A stretch of 64,000 bases of DNA from assembly GCA_034231615.1 (NCBI GenBank), contig CM067316.1, positions 28,148,421 through 28,212,420 of the forward strand, in the 5' to 3' direction. A program made the position numbers and the translations under genes. Shown here piece after piece: positions 19,480 through 31,644 of this stretch. The notes beneath the pieces were generated by a model. That model was not told where the DNA came from, made no database searches, and saw only the letters and a program-made list of their open reading frames with translations. Each line of letters opens with the position of its first letter. The stretch's first letter is position 1. The stretch is from Meghimatium bilineatum. Taxonomy: Eukaryota; Mollusca; Gastropoda; Stylommatophora; Philomycidae.

Positions 19480-21420
19480 TCAGGAGTCATGCCGGCTGGC
19501 GTAGGCGATCATGGCTCTCCACAGTTCTCTATCTACAGCCAGTATGTATCAAAATCGTAGCTGTTTCCTTGCCGTGACAGGTTGTCAAACTGTATAATAT
19601 TTTTTCAAGTTGTCGCTCTCTGTCGCCTTCAATGTTGCCTGTTGTGACTACCTTCTCCACATGTCCATGTTTCATTAAGTGGCCAAAAAATTAATTGTCT
19701 TTTTTATATTATTGATTAAGGTCCGTTTCACATTTGACTCTTTCAACACCTCCACATTCGTTTTTCTGGTATTCTCAGCATTCTTCTGTAAAACCACATC
19801 TCTATTGCCTCTAGTTTCCCACTTTTCAGTTTTTTTATTGTCCAAGACTCGCATCCATATGTTAGTATAAGAGTTATATAGCATTGAATAACCATCTTTC
19901 TTACCTCTGATGACAAGTTCATATTACACAATATATTTTTCATTTTTCTCAATGTTGTATTTACCTGCTATGTTCTAAATGTTGTTTCTAGCTATGTTCT
20001 GCTTCTTATTTCTGTTGAACTTCTTCCATCTGCTGTAATCGCTGTACTCAAATATTTGAATTGGTGGACCTGTTTTAATACTATATCATTCACTTTGATC
20101 TTGCGAGCTGTGTTATTTTGTTTATTTCAAATTACAATTACTTCTGTTCTCTTTATAGTAAAGGAAGAGGTCTTTATCTGTACGTTCTGTGACTTTTACA
20201 TTAATTAAATCTTGACGGTCTTTCTCAATTTGTAGCAATCAGAACAGTGTCATCTGTAAATCTTAAATTATTTATGGTATGTCCTCCTACTGATATTCCT
20301 GGGATATCAACTATTGCACGCATTATGTTTTCACTGTATAAAGAGAACAGGTACACATCCCTGTCTAGCTCCGTGTTTTATTTGTTGAAAAGATCCAAAT
20401 TGATTTCCTACTCTTATTGTTGCTTTTTGTTGCTAGTAAATGTTCTTGATTATTCTGTCGATGTTAAAATTCTCTAGCATGTGTATAACTTCACTATGTT
20501 TACCTTTATCAAATTCTTTTGTGCAGTCCATAAAACAGAGGTACAGATCTGTTTTTACCTCTATAGCCGTCTCTATTAGTGTTGTCAATATATATATAGC
20601 ATTGTTGGTTCCATTGTCTTCTACGAAGCCACATTGTACTGGACTAATTTATGTTTTTATTTTGTCTCTCACTCTCTTCATAATGATTCTGAGAAGTATT
20701 TTTGTTATTTGTCTCATTATGCTGATTGTACGGTGATCTTCACATTCGATGGTCCTTGGTTTCTTAGGTAAGGCTATAAATATGGATCTCATTAAGTCAT
20801 CGGGTATGTGCTCGTTATTATATACGTCAGTAAGAAGAAAATTTCAAAAATTGTATGAGCTACTAATTCCTCTAATATGATATTGTCTGGATCTGGGACT
20901 TTGCCATATTTCATGTGTACTTCTGCTGCGAGTATTGATGGACCCTCGCCGTTATCTTGTATCTTTATATCGGGTCTATTGTCACCATACAGTTCTTTGA
21001 TATGTTCTGACAATGTCTGTACTATGTGATATTTTCCCATTAAAACCTGCCCTGTCTTAGATTTTAGACACCCTGCAGCTTTTCCCTGTTATCACATCAA
21101 TTTGCATATGTAGTAATATTGTGTCTTTTATGCTATGTCCTTGCATTTCTTGTTCAGCCAGTTTTATTTTGCTACTTTACATTTCTCTTTTATCTCCTTA
21201 TTTAATTTCTGATACTCGTCTATATTGTGTTTATTTTTTCTTCTGGTGCTCATCAATTCTTATATTTCTTCAGTCATCCATTTTTGTTTTGATGTATGTT
21301 TTACTTTTGGTATTATCTCTTTAGATGTTTGGTTTATCGAATGTTTTAGCATGTCCCGTTGATCTTCAATTCCTTGAATCTTTACAATGGCATTGTATCT
21401 ATTCTGTACAGTTATGTTAC
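19480..21420 (-). mobile_element. LINE-7 remnant: linker, RT and C-terminal domain
   Basis: From 21420 downward on the minus strand, a KWMTEEI and HNIDEYQKLNKEIKEKC linker region comes first. Next is IKELYGDNRPDI with EGPSILAAEV (20800-21040) and a KVPDPDNI block (PGPDNI). Then follow the ISIMRQITKILLRII block near 20720, CFMDCTKEFDK (motif A, Asp present) near 20510-20540, RVGNQFGSFQ and ARQGCV near 20355, a FTDDT-like degenerate motif C near 20230, YGCESWTIKK near 19840 and TPAGM near the 3' end. Many stops and frameshifts. A sister copy lies at 46530-48012. Confidence 0.8.
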
Positions 21421-21659
21421 AATATAATTACATCTTTCTTTAATGTCAGCATCTGATTTCAATAATGATAAATATAATTAAATATTTGGAGATGATCTCT
21501 CGTATTAAAAAAAAATCTTATACACAATTTCCTCACCAATAGTGTATTATTACTGTTTAGTCAGCACCTGGCCTTGTTTTTTTATAGATCCAATACTGTT
21601 TCTATGTCTTTTAGAGACATAGTAAGTAATATGTAAACATATAGAAAATAGGGAAACAA

Positions 21660-21800
21660 GCATAACATAGTAACATCGAAAATAAAAAAAACTATGATAA
21701 CCATCAAAGTAGAGAGCAAAATAGTACTAGGACTAAATATAAAAATACATTGAGAAATATTGCAACAAATTAACGGTTTCATATCCCTTATCTTGGACAT
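21660..21800 (+). mobile_element. decayed LINE-1-like fragment
   Basis: AAAACTATGATAACCATC, AAATATAAAAATACATTGAG and TATCTTGGACATGC follow the LINE-1 order at 11215-11320 with heavy divergence. Confidence 0.45.
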
Positions 21801-21804
21801 GCAA

Positions 21805-23468
21805 ACACAAAACATAGTTTATGTGACACTATTTATAATGTGTATTTTAATTTTATTTATTTATAATGTTGCTAACAACGAATTACAGTAAGGAATTCAA
21901 TGGATTTATATAGGGAATAAGAGAGTGTATTTACAACTTACACTACTGATTCTACTAAACAAATCGGTACGGTAATTTAATGATTGTATGCTTTATTATT
22001 TCGTAATATAAATTATTTTATAATTTTCTATAAAGTTTTTACAGTGAATACATTAGATAACAGGAATGAAAACGCAAATTGGATATTATATTTTCTATTA
22101 GGCCTATTACCTGGCGATATGGAAGAAGCCAAGCACAGAGACCGATATTTAGATGACGGTACTCTATATTTTATAGAATGATAGTGTGATCTTTGGTGCA
22201 TATCTGCACATCTTCACATGCATAATATCAGCTTGTTGTGTGAAAGCTTTGAATTTTGACTTTGATTTATGGATTAAAGCATTCTAATAGAAGGCGTACC
22301 CTCTCAACACATAATTATATAATCCTGGGTTATATTGGATAGTTTTGGGACAGGGGAATTAATAGTTTTATTTTAGATATAATTATAAATTTTAAAACTA
22401 TTCTTTCACATTCATTACTAACATTTCTTCCTATCAATTTATTTAGATTAGGTAGGATTCCGTGATTTCTTTTGTGTTTTTTATTTGTTGTTGTTGCAAT
22501 AATTTATTATTTCTGTCCTTTCAGTAAAAAACACTTGTTACATTGTGTTTAAAATGTCCAATTTTGTTATCCTGGTTACACATTCAACAAAAACTTTTGT
22601 ATTTGAGGGTACATTAAATTCTTTTTGTATTTGTTTTTTTCCGGAGGGATATTTTAGTAGTAGAAAAGCATGTCTGTCTTTTTTGTACTATTTTTTTTCA
22701 AATATTAATTCAATCATTATGTATATAATTTTTTAATATATTTTTATAACCTGTTATAAATATGTTTCTGTCCATACTGTCTTTCCGATTTCTTGATTTG
22801 TAATATTATTATGGAAGAGTTCTGATGTTTTTCTGAGTAATTTTTCGATAACTTCCAGTGGTAGTATAGGAAATGTGTCTTTATTATTTTCTACGTTTAT
22901 TGCCCAAGAAAATATGGATGATACCTGGGAGGCAGAAGTTTTATTTGAAGTTTTCTTTTGTTGGCACTTTTATTTTTATTGTATAGTATTAGTAGTTTTA
23001 ACTGTTTTCTGAATAATTTCTAGTGTTTTAGGGAGTGTATTTAAGTTATGTACACGTTTTATCTTTTTTTAACATCATTGTTAATAAAACATTGTAAAAT
23101 CATTAAAAACAAGTGTTTAGTTTTTAATATAAAATTCTAAATCATTAAACTAATTTTACATTTGTAAAATCATTGACTTCTGTGAGTTATATCGTGCTTG
23201 TTGTGTTGGTATTTTCCTCTGGTTTTTTAGTTGAATCCACATTCTTATGTCAGTTCGGTTATTGTTTCTTTTTTCAAAACTTGCTTGCTTTCCTTTGGAC
23301 GTTGGTCAGTGGTCAGTGATCTAGTGGTCAGTCTTTTCAAAATGTGAACATTCAGTTTCTTTCGGTAGCGTAATATATATTTGCTTGGGAGGTTCTTAAT
23401 GCTAGTAAATATGACACAAGTATATTATGGAATGACTCGGTTTATGTTTCCGAAGCAGTGGTACATTA
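21805..23468. other. unassigned, very AT-rich stretch
   Basis: T-rich on the plus strand, no motif recognised. 22900-23400 holds short degenerate repeats such as GGTCAGTGGTCAGTGATCTA. Confidence 0.35.
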
Positions 23469-23472
23469 TTCC

Positions 23473-23655
23473 TCCAGCTCTGTGGCACAAAGGACATCTG
23501 TGATAGCGAAGGTACCGAATAATATCCTCACCATAGGCAATTGTGCATCCGGACCGTCAGAAAGCAATGGCTAACTACTAAACGTATTTGTATTGCCTAG
23601 GAAGTCCCTACAGCCAACAAATGATTTTGTTGACGGATATGCCCTAAATAGCAAA
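23473..23655 (+). repeat. SINE-C copy, plus orientation
   Basis: The head reads CAGCTCTGTGGCACAAAGG, then CGAAGGTACCGAATAATATC and CATAGGCAATTGTGCATCC. The body contains GCCTAGGAAGTCCCTACAG and the tail GTTGACGGATATGCC. Collinear with 4883-5093 on the other strand. Confidence 0.65.
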
Positions 23656-23659
23656 CACT

Positions 23660-24665
23660 ACCTATTTTTTTTAGTGGTAACAGGGATACCAGTTCCTTAT
23701 CGTGTGTTAGAATTTCAGCTAATTTTCCGACACGTTCCTTGCTGAGAGTAGGAGCTATCCAGTGTAATGTTCATTTCTTTGTCTTTGTGTTATATCAAAA
23801 CTAAACTTTTGGTATATCCCATTCAGTGAGTGTTTGGTGCAATGTGTTATAGAACTGTAATTCGCTGAATATGTCCGTTTGGCAAATCATTACGTGCGAT
23901 TATTATAGCGATATTAGTGATGCTATTCCATGGGAACTATCGCTAATTGCAGTTTCCAATATAGTTGCAAAGATTGAATGAGAGTCCATATAGAGGTCTG
24001 AGAGCAAGGTATAGTGATTATTAGTGTCCCAGTTTTACGGTATGTGCCTTCTTCTAGTTCATTGTCTGAAATTTCAATTATTGATGATTCAAATTGATTT
24101 GATTTTGAATGTAATATCCAAAACGAATTCTATAAGCTTGAAACAATAACATAAAGACAAAATCACTCCCAAATCTTTCAAAACGCTTATAAAATTCCTG
24201 ATTATAGCTTTAATTCAATAAGTCTAGCTGTGTTTTCTTGAACCGTACCGCCATTGTCCTCCAGTGTAAAAGCACTGGTTTCAGTGTTCGTTTTGTTGCA
24301 GTTGAAAATAGACTTATTCATATATTTGACCGACTTACGGCATATTAATATCATGTGACGGGATCTTCAACAGCAATATAAGACAACAACATTGTTGGCA
24401 ATGAAGTTTGGGATTTCAGCTTGAATGCCTTGGTGGCGTCAATATACCGGGTAGCCACTGACAGAGATCGTGTGAGGCGTAAATTGTTGCTGAAACCTCT
24501 TTGAGCGTCTTTGCTCTTCATTTAGTGTCACAACAACATATGAACCGTGAATTATCGTTTGAATGAGGCTTTCATAAAATCACCATAACAAGAAATATGT
24601 ACAAGTGTATGGCTAGATTGTGTTTTATTCTGGGACAATTTTTACTGCTATCTTAAAATGGATCA
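23660..24665. other. unassigned stretch
   Basis: No coding or repeat family recognised. Confidence 0.3.
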
Positions 24666-24670
24666 ATCTA

Positions 24671-24905
24671 TGTGTTAGTCAATGTTTCCTTGTACAACTG
24701 GATAAATGTATGGATTATGCAATTTTTTCTTGTACAACTGGATAAATGTATGGGTTATGCAATTTGTCCTTGTACAACTGGATAAATGTATGGGTTATGC
24801 GATGTTTACTTGTACAACTGGATACATGTATGTGTTAGGCAATGCTTCTTTGTATAAATTCGCCAGTGTGTGTGTTATGCTATGCTTCCTTGTACAGCTG
24901 GACGG
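24671..24905. repeat. 40-bp tandem repeat, about six copies
   Basis: TGTACAACTGGATAAATG phases at 24691, 24731, 24771, 24811, then diverged at 24851 and 24891: an exact 40-bp period. A frame through it (24706-24936) is a translation of the repeat, not a gene. Confidence 0.9.
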
Positions 24906-25489
24906 TGTGCACAAAAGATGTAACTGGAGAATATAAAAATAATAGTAATGTTTTCCGTACAGGATTTCATATTACTACTGAATAGAGCATTACAAAATAT
25001 GAATGATAGTAAAGATGTTTTAACAAGTTATCGTTCATTTCCGGCTAATGCGGTCTGTAAGAACTAGAATACATTTTCCTTATCTAGCAATAATTATGAA
25101 TCACAAACATATGTGAGCTAGATAAAGTGCAAACTAGACACCTTAGGCTCATCACAAGTGAACTACATAATAGAGATGGAGCAAATGGGGAGTATACAAA
25201 CACTGAATAAACGTAGAGACACACTAGTGCTAACTCACTCAGCATTTTCAATTAGTTTACAAGGCGATGGTGGAAGGGTGAGGACAGAGAACACCATGGA
25301 TTAATAATTTCAAGGAATGATCCGATCGTGACTTTTCTACACGTCTCCAAATGGCTGAGGGTAGAGTTGTATGGAGGGATTTTGTGCAGGTGTATCCAGT
25401 TTCGCACCCCTACGTCCCTAAGGGGTTAAATGTCTTATTATTAATTCATGCAGAAAATGCAAATGTATTCAAAACAAAGACCAAAATAA

Positions 25490-25740
25490 TATGAGTTATG
25501 AACAAGCGTCATAGCGCATTGTTTCACATATAGAGGAAATTCGACGTTTCGACTGAAAGGCCTTTATCGAGGATAACATATACGTATACATCAAAAACGA
25601 CAAGTATGAACGACAAAACTACGCTCAATTGTATAGCGAAATGGCCATGCTTGGCGACGGATTGAAAGTACATCACAGGCAAAATGTGCGTGATGTTGGT
25701 GCTGAATATGTTTTTCAATTGTGCTTCTGTTTTTCTGTTT
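25490..25740 (-). mobile_element. possible Penelope-like terminal region
   Basis: The minus strand reads GATAAAGGCCTTTCAGTCGAAACGTCGAATTT near 25585-25540. The GGCC...GAAACGTCG signature is common just downstream of Penelope-like ORFs. The same signature occurs at 46140-46190 and, in diverged form, at 54020-54060. No ORF is attached here. Confidence 0.35.
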
Positions 25741-25744
25741 GTTC

Positions 25745-27235
25745 CGAAGACAGTTTGTTCTTCTGAAATTATTTCTTCTGACTTGTGCTTTATTCTGTTT
25801 AGGAGTATTTTAGGAGTATCACTTTACTCGGGTGCGTTATAAGGCTAATGGTTATGTAATTCTTACACACTTTCAAATTTCCATTCGTGGGAATGGGTAT
25901 TATTAATGATTGTGTCCATTCAGTCGGCCATTGTTTTGTGATACAATATTCGTATGGTCTCCTTTACTTCATCTACAAGAATTTCTGCATTTCCTATTTA
26001 TCTGTTTAGAATTCTCTAATAAAGTATAGTCAGGATCATTCTTGCAGTTATACAGCTCCTTGCAACGCTATGTCGATATTTTTACTATATCTGTTGGTTC
26101 ATTAAGTATTTGTCCATGTATACGTAGATATCTTTGGTCTTTTTGGCTGTGTTATCATTCTTAGAGTTCGTATGCTACATTATTATTTCCTTTATAGAAC
26201 GGACACAAACAAAATAACAAAGTACACCCAAACATCCATGAAACAAAACAGAGTAATGACGGAATAACAGTATAGTATCCACAATTATGACTAAAGGGCA
26301 TTGATTCTGATGGGATCAATCGTACCAAATGTGTGTATATATATATTCATTATTTTCATGTATATTCTCAGAGTGTTCTTGGGGGTGTTCTCGAGGGAGA
26401 GATTGCACACTAGAAACATGACAGACATGAGGGAGGTACCATTATCACATAGAAATCCATTACGATTAAGAAATCCATTATCACATAGGCTTTCTGGAGA
26501 AAGTCCACTTCCCTACTACACAGACGCTTTGAGGCAGAGAAGTTGAGAGAATGGCAGGTAATCGCGACAGGAAGAGAAGAGGTATAGAGGAGAAAGTTAT
26601 GGACATCAGTTGGTTTTTAGTGTACTGATATGCTAAGACAGGATGGTTGGATGGTGACAGATATGTCAACGAAGTTCACATGAAAGGTAGAGATTTCAGA
26701 TGTGGATTTGTTGGCCTGGTGAAAGTTGTCGAAGAGGCGTATTCAATGTGACAGATCAGCCTAAGCAATGTCCGAGATGTCAATTACGCTATTATATACC
26801 TATGGAGCGCCATTCCCATAATTGGTGCTCAACTTTGGATACGCAAGAAGGCATAGCTGGACCTATGGCGGCACAACTAATGCGGTCAATGAAATGCCCA
26901 TCAAACTCAAAAGAGTGTAGAGTGCTAGTGAGCATAAGTTCCACAAGACGGATGAGGGTTTGAGGTAGACAGAAGAATGAGGATGCTTGTCAGGGACGAA
27001 TTTTAGGGCCTTGAAAGCCCGTGCGTGTGGAATGAAGCTGTGAAGGAAGCAGACATCAGGTAGGAAGGGACGATAAATGTGAACGGAAGACAGCGAAATA
27101 TATGCCAAGATACGGTTATATTTTTTTTAGGAATGTAGAGAGTTCTTTACTAACAGTTTGGAAGTACCTATAAAAAAATTAGCGATTTGTATATCCAGTG
27201 TTTAGCAAAACCTAATTACTTTATTTCACCCAACC
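25745..27235. other. unassigned stretch
   Basis: No family recognised. A short duplication (AAATCCATTA / CATTATCACATAG) lies at 26440-26490. An 87-codon frame at 26700-26963 with scattered Cys residues has no convincing zinc-finger spacing. Confidence 0.3.
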
Positions 27236-27237
27236 GA

Positions 27238-27374
<137 letters not shown>

Positions 27375-27394
27375 CTAGTTTGCGACAACCACCA

Positions 27395-28790
27395 TTGCAT
27401 AACCATGCTCCCTATAGCAGGCAAGATCCTGGCTAGGGTCCTGTTATGAAGATTGCAAGCCCATCTTTAGACTCCTCTCAATTCTCCCATGCAAGTCTCC
27501 TCTCAGAGAGAAAATGTGGCTTCCGACAGGGCAGAGGTAAGCTTTACATTATGTTAACTGTCAGACGACTACGAGAAAAGTGTCGTGAACAGAATATTGG
27601 TCTCTACACAACATTTGTCGTCCTAACTAAGGAATTCGACACCTGTAAATCGCGAAGGACAATGGAAGATCATGACCAATTTGGATGTCCCGAAAATTCA
27701 CCAACATGGTTCGTCACTTCCATGATGATATAAAATTGTGTGCAATATGACGGGGCAAACTCACACCCGTTTCTAGTAACTAACGGTGTCAAACAGAGTT
27801 GCTTCCTGGCTCCGACGTTCTTCAGCGTGGGGTTTTCTGCCATGTTAAATGATGCCTATCGGAATAACTATGCAGTAATTTGCTTTTGCTATCAAGCTGA
27901 TGAGGACTATTCAATTTTATGAGATTGAAGGCAAAGACCAAATTTAAGGCGGATATTGTACGCAACCTCTTGTTCGCCAACGAATGTGCACTAAATGATA
28001 CCAGTCTAAAAGACATGCAGGATAGCATAGATCTCTATTCGTTGGCATGTGATGAGTTCGGTCTCGCCATCAACACCGCGAAGAAATTAGTAATGTATCA
28101 AACAGCGCCAGATGTTTCCTACACAGAACCAGAAATCACAGTAAAGGGACAAAAACACAATACTGACAAAGAGTTTGTATATATCGACAGCACACTATCG
28201 CAAACTCCGACAATTGACGAGGAAGTTGCCCTGCGTGGTGCTCGCGCAGTTCGGCATTCTTGAGCCGTCGTATCAACGTCTAAATCAGGTGCAGTCTCAG
28301 TGCATAAGAAACCTCATAGGATTAGGGTGGGAGGATGGAGTAGCAGAATAGGAAATCCTTCATAAAGTCTGATTGCAAAGTATCATGCCCTGCTGACTAG
28401 GTCCCAACTCCACTGGACTGGCCACTTCGTCCGTATTCCAGACATGGACCTTCCGCAGAGATTATTTTGTGGAGAGCTGTGCGATGGTAAAACGTTTAAG
28501 AGAACACGCTTCAATGATCACCTAAAAACTCTCTCAAGCACTGTAGCATCATTCCTAGCTCATGGGAGACTACAGTCCTTGATCGCTCAGAATAGCACAT
28601 CCAGATCACTGCTGCCATCACTAAATTTGAAAAAGAAAGAACACTGCAAGGTAATTTACAAGCGACGGAAGCGGAAGGACAAATGTGAAAACTCTCCTAC
28701 CCCGAACCCTCTGCACTCCTGCATGGACTGCAATCGAACTCATCGGTCATCTAGGAACTCACAAACCAAATTAGACAATTACAAATGTTA
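27395..28790 (+). mobile_element. LINE-2 remnant: RT through C-terminal zinc-finger region
   Basis: Blocks in order: IAGKILARVL near 27410; SERKCGFRQGRG near 27500-27536; RRLREKCREQNIGLYTTFVVLTKEFDT near 27560-27645 (motif A, Asp replaced in part); TNGVKQSCFLAPTFFSVGFSAML near 27780-27846 (motif B); a decayed motif C region, with LLFANECALN near 27970-28000 (for LLFADDCAL, so the catalytic DD is lost); KKLVMYQ and EFVYIDSTLS; then HWTGHFVRI near 28410-28440 and a SCMDCNRTHRS end (C..C, as in the C-terminal zinc-finger tail of this family). Several frameshifts. Confidence 0.85.
27919..28263 (+). pseudogene. LINE-2 RT C-terminal palm frame, catalytic DD replaced
   Basis: A 114-codon uninterrupted piece of the LINE-2 ORF. 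It begins with RLKAKTKFKADIVRNLLFANECALN, where family members have LLFADDCAL. Here the two catalytic aspartates read Asn-Glu, so even if translated the RT would be dead. YIDSTLSQTPTIDEEVALR corresponds to YLGSxLSxxxxIDxEVxxR. Confidence 0.7.
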
Positions 28791-28796
28791 GTTTTT

Positions 28797-28856
28797 TTTT
28801 CTACTTGTTCATCACATTTATTGTTTTTCTACTTGTTCATCACATTTATTGTTTTT
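28797..28856. repeat. 29-bp direct duplication
   Basis: CTACTTGTTCATCACATTTA TTGTTTTT occurs twice in tandem directly after LINE-2. Confidence 0.85.
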
Positions 28857-28964
28857 CATGCCATGCTCATCTTCGCTTTTCTTATATATTCTAAAATCAG
28901 CCCAGCACACGCCAGTGACAGTTGCTTGCCATGCACATTTTCCAAAGGGAAGTAATCTCCCAGT

Positions 28965-29090
28965 TCTTTGGAGATGGCCTTCTTGTGTGCTTTTTCTCAG
29001 AGCTTGTTCCTGTGGCTTCTTTCATTTCTGTGGTTCATCTTTGACATAGTCTGCCTCTGGCTTTATAAACCCTGAAGTCTATTTGTCATG
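28965..29090 (-). mobile_element. LINE-4 3' fragment, short
   Basis: GGAGATGGCCTTCTTGTGTGC, TTGTTCCTGTGGC and CCTCTGGCTTTATA match 15205-15310 (GAGATGACCTTCTTGTGTGC, TTGTTCCTGTGGCC, ATCTGGCTTTATAG). Confidence 0.6.
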
Positions 29091-29539
29091 GCCATACTGT
29101 AAAATACTTCGTGTATGGTGTGTTAAATTCAATTTGGAGCATTCCCCCATGCAATGAAAACTCAACTAACAGCTTCTCTCCGTCTTCTTTTGTCTGTTAT
29201 TCCCTTGACCATTCTACAGATCATTAAATTTTCAAGTGCTCTTCTCATCACATGCAGTATGAATATGACTGTATGATTAGTTTCTGCTAGATTGTGTGCT
29301 TTTGCTCCAGTGTTAATGAGTACTATGCATTAGATTGCACAACTGTTCGTGGTATTTTCATCATTCTGTTCAAAGAACTATTTTCTACATTGTAGCAACT
29401 AACAGCTAACTTCGAGTTTGATTTTTTTGTTTACAGTCTGATTCAAATACATATATAAGTATTAGTTCGATATAACACATTGGCTCTCAAGTACATTATT
29501 TATTATCAAAACATATGCATTGTTCATTCATTCATTCAA

Positions 29540-30290
29540 TTTCCTTCTGTGCTGAAGTTAGCGCATAGGGCAGATCTCTCAAATTCTGTCTGTTCAAAGC
29601 TATTCTGTGCAGTTCTTTTATTGTATGAATATTGGTTGTTTTACTTTCTCTACGTATTGTTCTTCTGAGTGTTTCTTTTGGTCTACCCCTTGCTCTTTTG
29701 CCTGTAGGTACCCAATCAAGAGATTGGTGGTGTACTATGTTGATGTCTGCGCGTAGGACATGCCCGATGTAGGACCAACGGCGTTTTCTGATAACATCTG
29801 TGATGAAATTTTGATGTGTCTCTTCTCTGATTTTATCATTCGATTTGAATTCACTCCAATGGGTGTTAGTTATCCTACGAAGACATTTGTTCTCGAAACT
29901 CAGTAATTTCTTTTCTGAAGATTAAGAGCTTGTCCAGCTCTCAAATCCATATGATAGCACTGGAATAACGCAGGAATTAAATACGCGCATTTTCGTGCGT
30001 GTGATGATTGTCTTTGACTTCCAGATATTAGACAGTATGTTAAATGCACTTGATGCTAGGGCAATGCGAGTTGTACTTCTGTCATGGCATCACCGTCGAG
30101 TGTTAATTTGCTTCCTAGATAGGAGAATGTGTGTATTTTTTCAAGTTGTTGTCCATTTAAAGTAATTTCGTTAGGTGAATTGGTGAAGTCCATAATTTTT
30201 GTTTTTGATGAATTGATTGGAGACCTGTTTGTCCTGCGATGAATTTTAATCTATCAGTTTTTGTTTGCATCTTGATGGTTTTCACTCAAT
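29540..30290 (-). mobile_element. LINE-6 3' fragment
   Basis: On the minus strand it encodes KTKIMDFTNSPNEITLNGQQ near 30205-30145, FSYLGSKLTLDGDA near 30130-30085, RRWSYIGHVLRADINI near 29790-29745, KRARGRPKETLRRTIR near 29705-29655, and HRIALNRQNLRDLPYALT near 29620-29555. These are post-YADD blocks of a LINE ORF2 with a few frameshifts. Related 3' ends: 34640-34740(+) and 57035-57230(-). Similar in layout to LINE-5. Confidence 0.75.
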
Positions 30291-30637
30291 AGTGCAAGAT
30301 CATCGGCAAAATCCAGTCTTCTAATTGTTGTTTTAATTATCCATTTGATTCCTAAATTTGTGTTGGATATGTTTTTTCTCATAGCCCAGTCAATATATGC
30401 ATTGTACATTACACAAAAATATTCCTGATTTATTCAATGGCTACTTGGCATGTGCTTTCACACTTACACTCTCAGTAAGATTAAATGAATTAAGCACTTA
30501 TTGTGGCACAATAAGTGTCCTATAGTTAATTGTGACCAGATTTCCTTGTTGAATTGTTTTCATGACTATTTCACGTGCATGAAATGACAAAGTTTATTGT
30601 TGTTGTAAGTATCACTTGTATTACTATTACTATATAT

Positions 30638-30992
30638 ATGTAATACAGGGGTGGGCAAACTACAATCCGCGGGCTGCATGCGGCCGCCATTGGATATTTG
30701 GCGGCCCTCAAACACATTTTTAAATACACGAACATTGTTAAAATATTTGCAAAACCTTTTATCCATATTGGAAAATATACTGTTATAGTGTAAGTCTGTT
30801 AGAAATGTAATTTATTTCAGAAGTTATCTACATTATGTAAAACTACATATCTTTACAATAAAAATATTTAATTGACTACTTACCGAGAATTTTAAACAAA
30901 AACATACATAATATTATATGCGGCCCTCCAATAGCTTTACAATTTTCAATGCGGCCCTCTGCACAAAAAGTTTGCCCACCCCTGTAGTAATA
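30638..30992. mobile_element. hAT-type MITE (339 bp) with 8-bp target duplication
   Basis: The element spans 30646-30984. Its 16-bp terminal inverted repeats are perfect (CAGGGGTGGGCAAACT at the left; the reverse complement ends at 30984). Flanks ATGTAATA (30638-30645) and TAGTAATA (30985-30992) match at 6 of 8 positions, as expected for an aged hAT duplication. Subterminal GCGGCC-rich segments (30680-30710, 30920-30960) fit the Charlie/SPIN-like hAT group. No transposase is encoded, so it would need one supplied in trans. Confidence 0.85.
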
Positions 30993-30994
30993 TA

Positions 30995-31640
30995 TTACTA
31001 TTATTATGTAATTATTTATTATTTACTATTACATATTACTTGTTATTACTGTATTAAGTAAATACCTTAGTATAATGATTGTGATTTCTGGTATGATTTG
31101 AGCAAACGATCGTGGAAACATCACATTCTCTAACTTAGTCGTGGTTTGTAAAAGTTCTTCATATGACTTTGTAGCTAAGATATCAAGATCAAACACACTA
31201 TTTGAGTTATTTGACGAATCACAAGGCTACCAACGATCCATGTAAAAGCTATGCCAAAGTAATTACTAGAACGGGAAAATAAAACCAGAAAATAGCTCAT
31301 GGGACAAGTTACTGTGGAATAGGTGACTCGTTTGTGAGTCTAGTGGAGATTCGATAGAGCCTGTCGATAAAGACTGGTCAATAGTTGGAGACGTATTCTA
31401 TAGAACAGTTGTAATTCACGTGAATATCGAACAGTACAAATAAAAGGGAATGAAAAAAATAGACGATATAGAGCACTTTTGTTTACCATATATCTCCGGA
31501 GGATGTGATAAATGGATTACCATAGCTACAACATCCAATATTTTTGTGTAGTTGAAATATATAATTGGACTAACGTTCACGGTTGAAAGTAATGTACTTG
31601 ACCACAGTAGGTAATTTTTATATAATCAAAAACAAGAGAA
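30995..31640. other. unassigned stretch
   Basis: AT-rich DNA without a recognised element. Confidence 0.3.
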
Positions 31641-31644
31641 AATA

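Noticed and set aside
26301..26546. Short duplicated ATTATCACATAG / AAATCCATTA segments as a MITE
   Set aside because: No inverted termini or target duplication could be found.
26700..26963. Cys-containing 87-codon frame as a zinc-finger protein
   Set aside because: Cys/His spacing does not fit a known finger and no neighbouring support was found.
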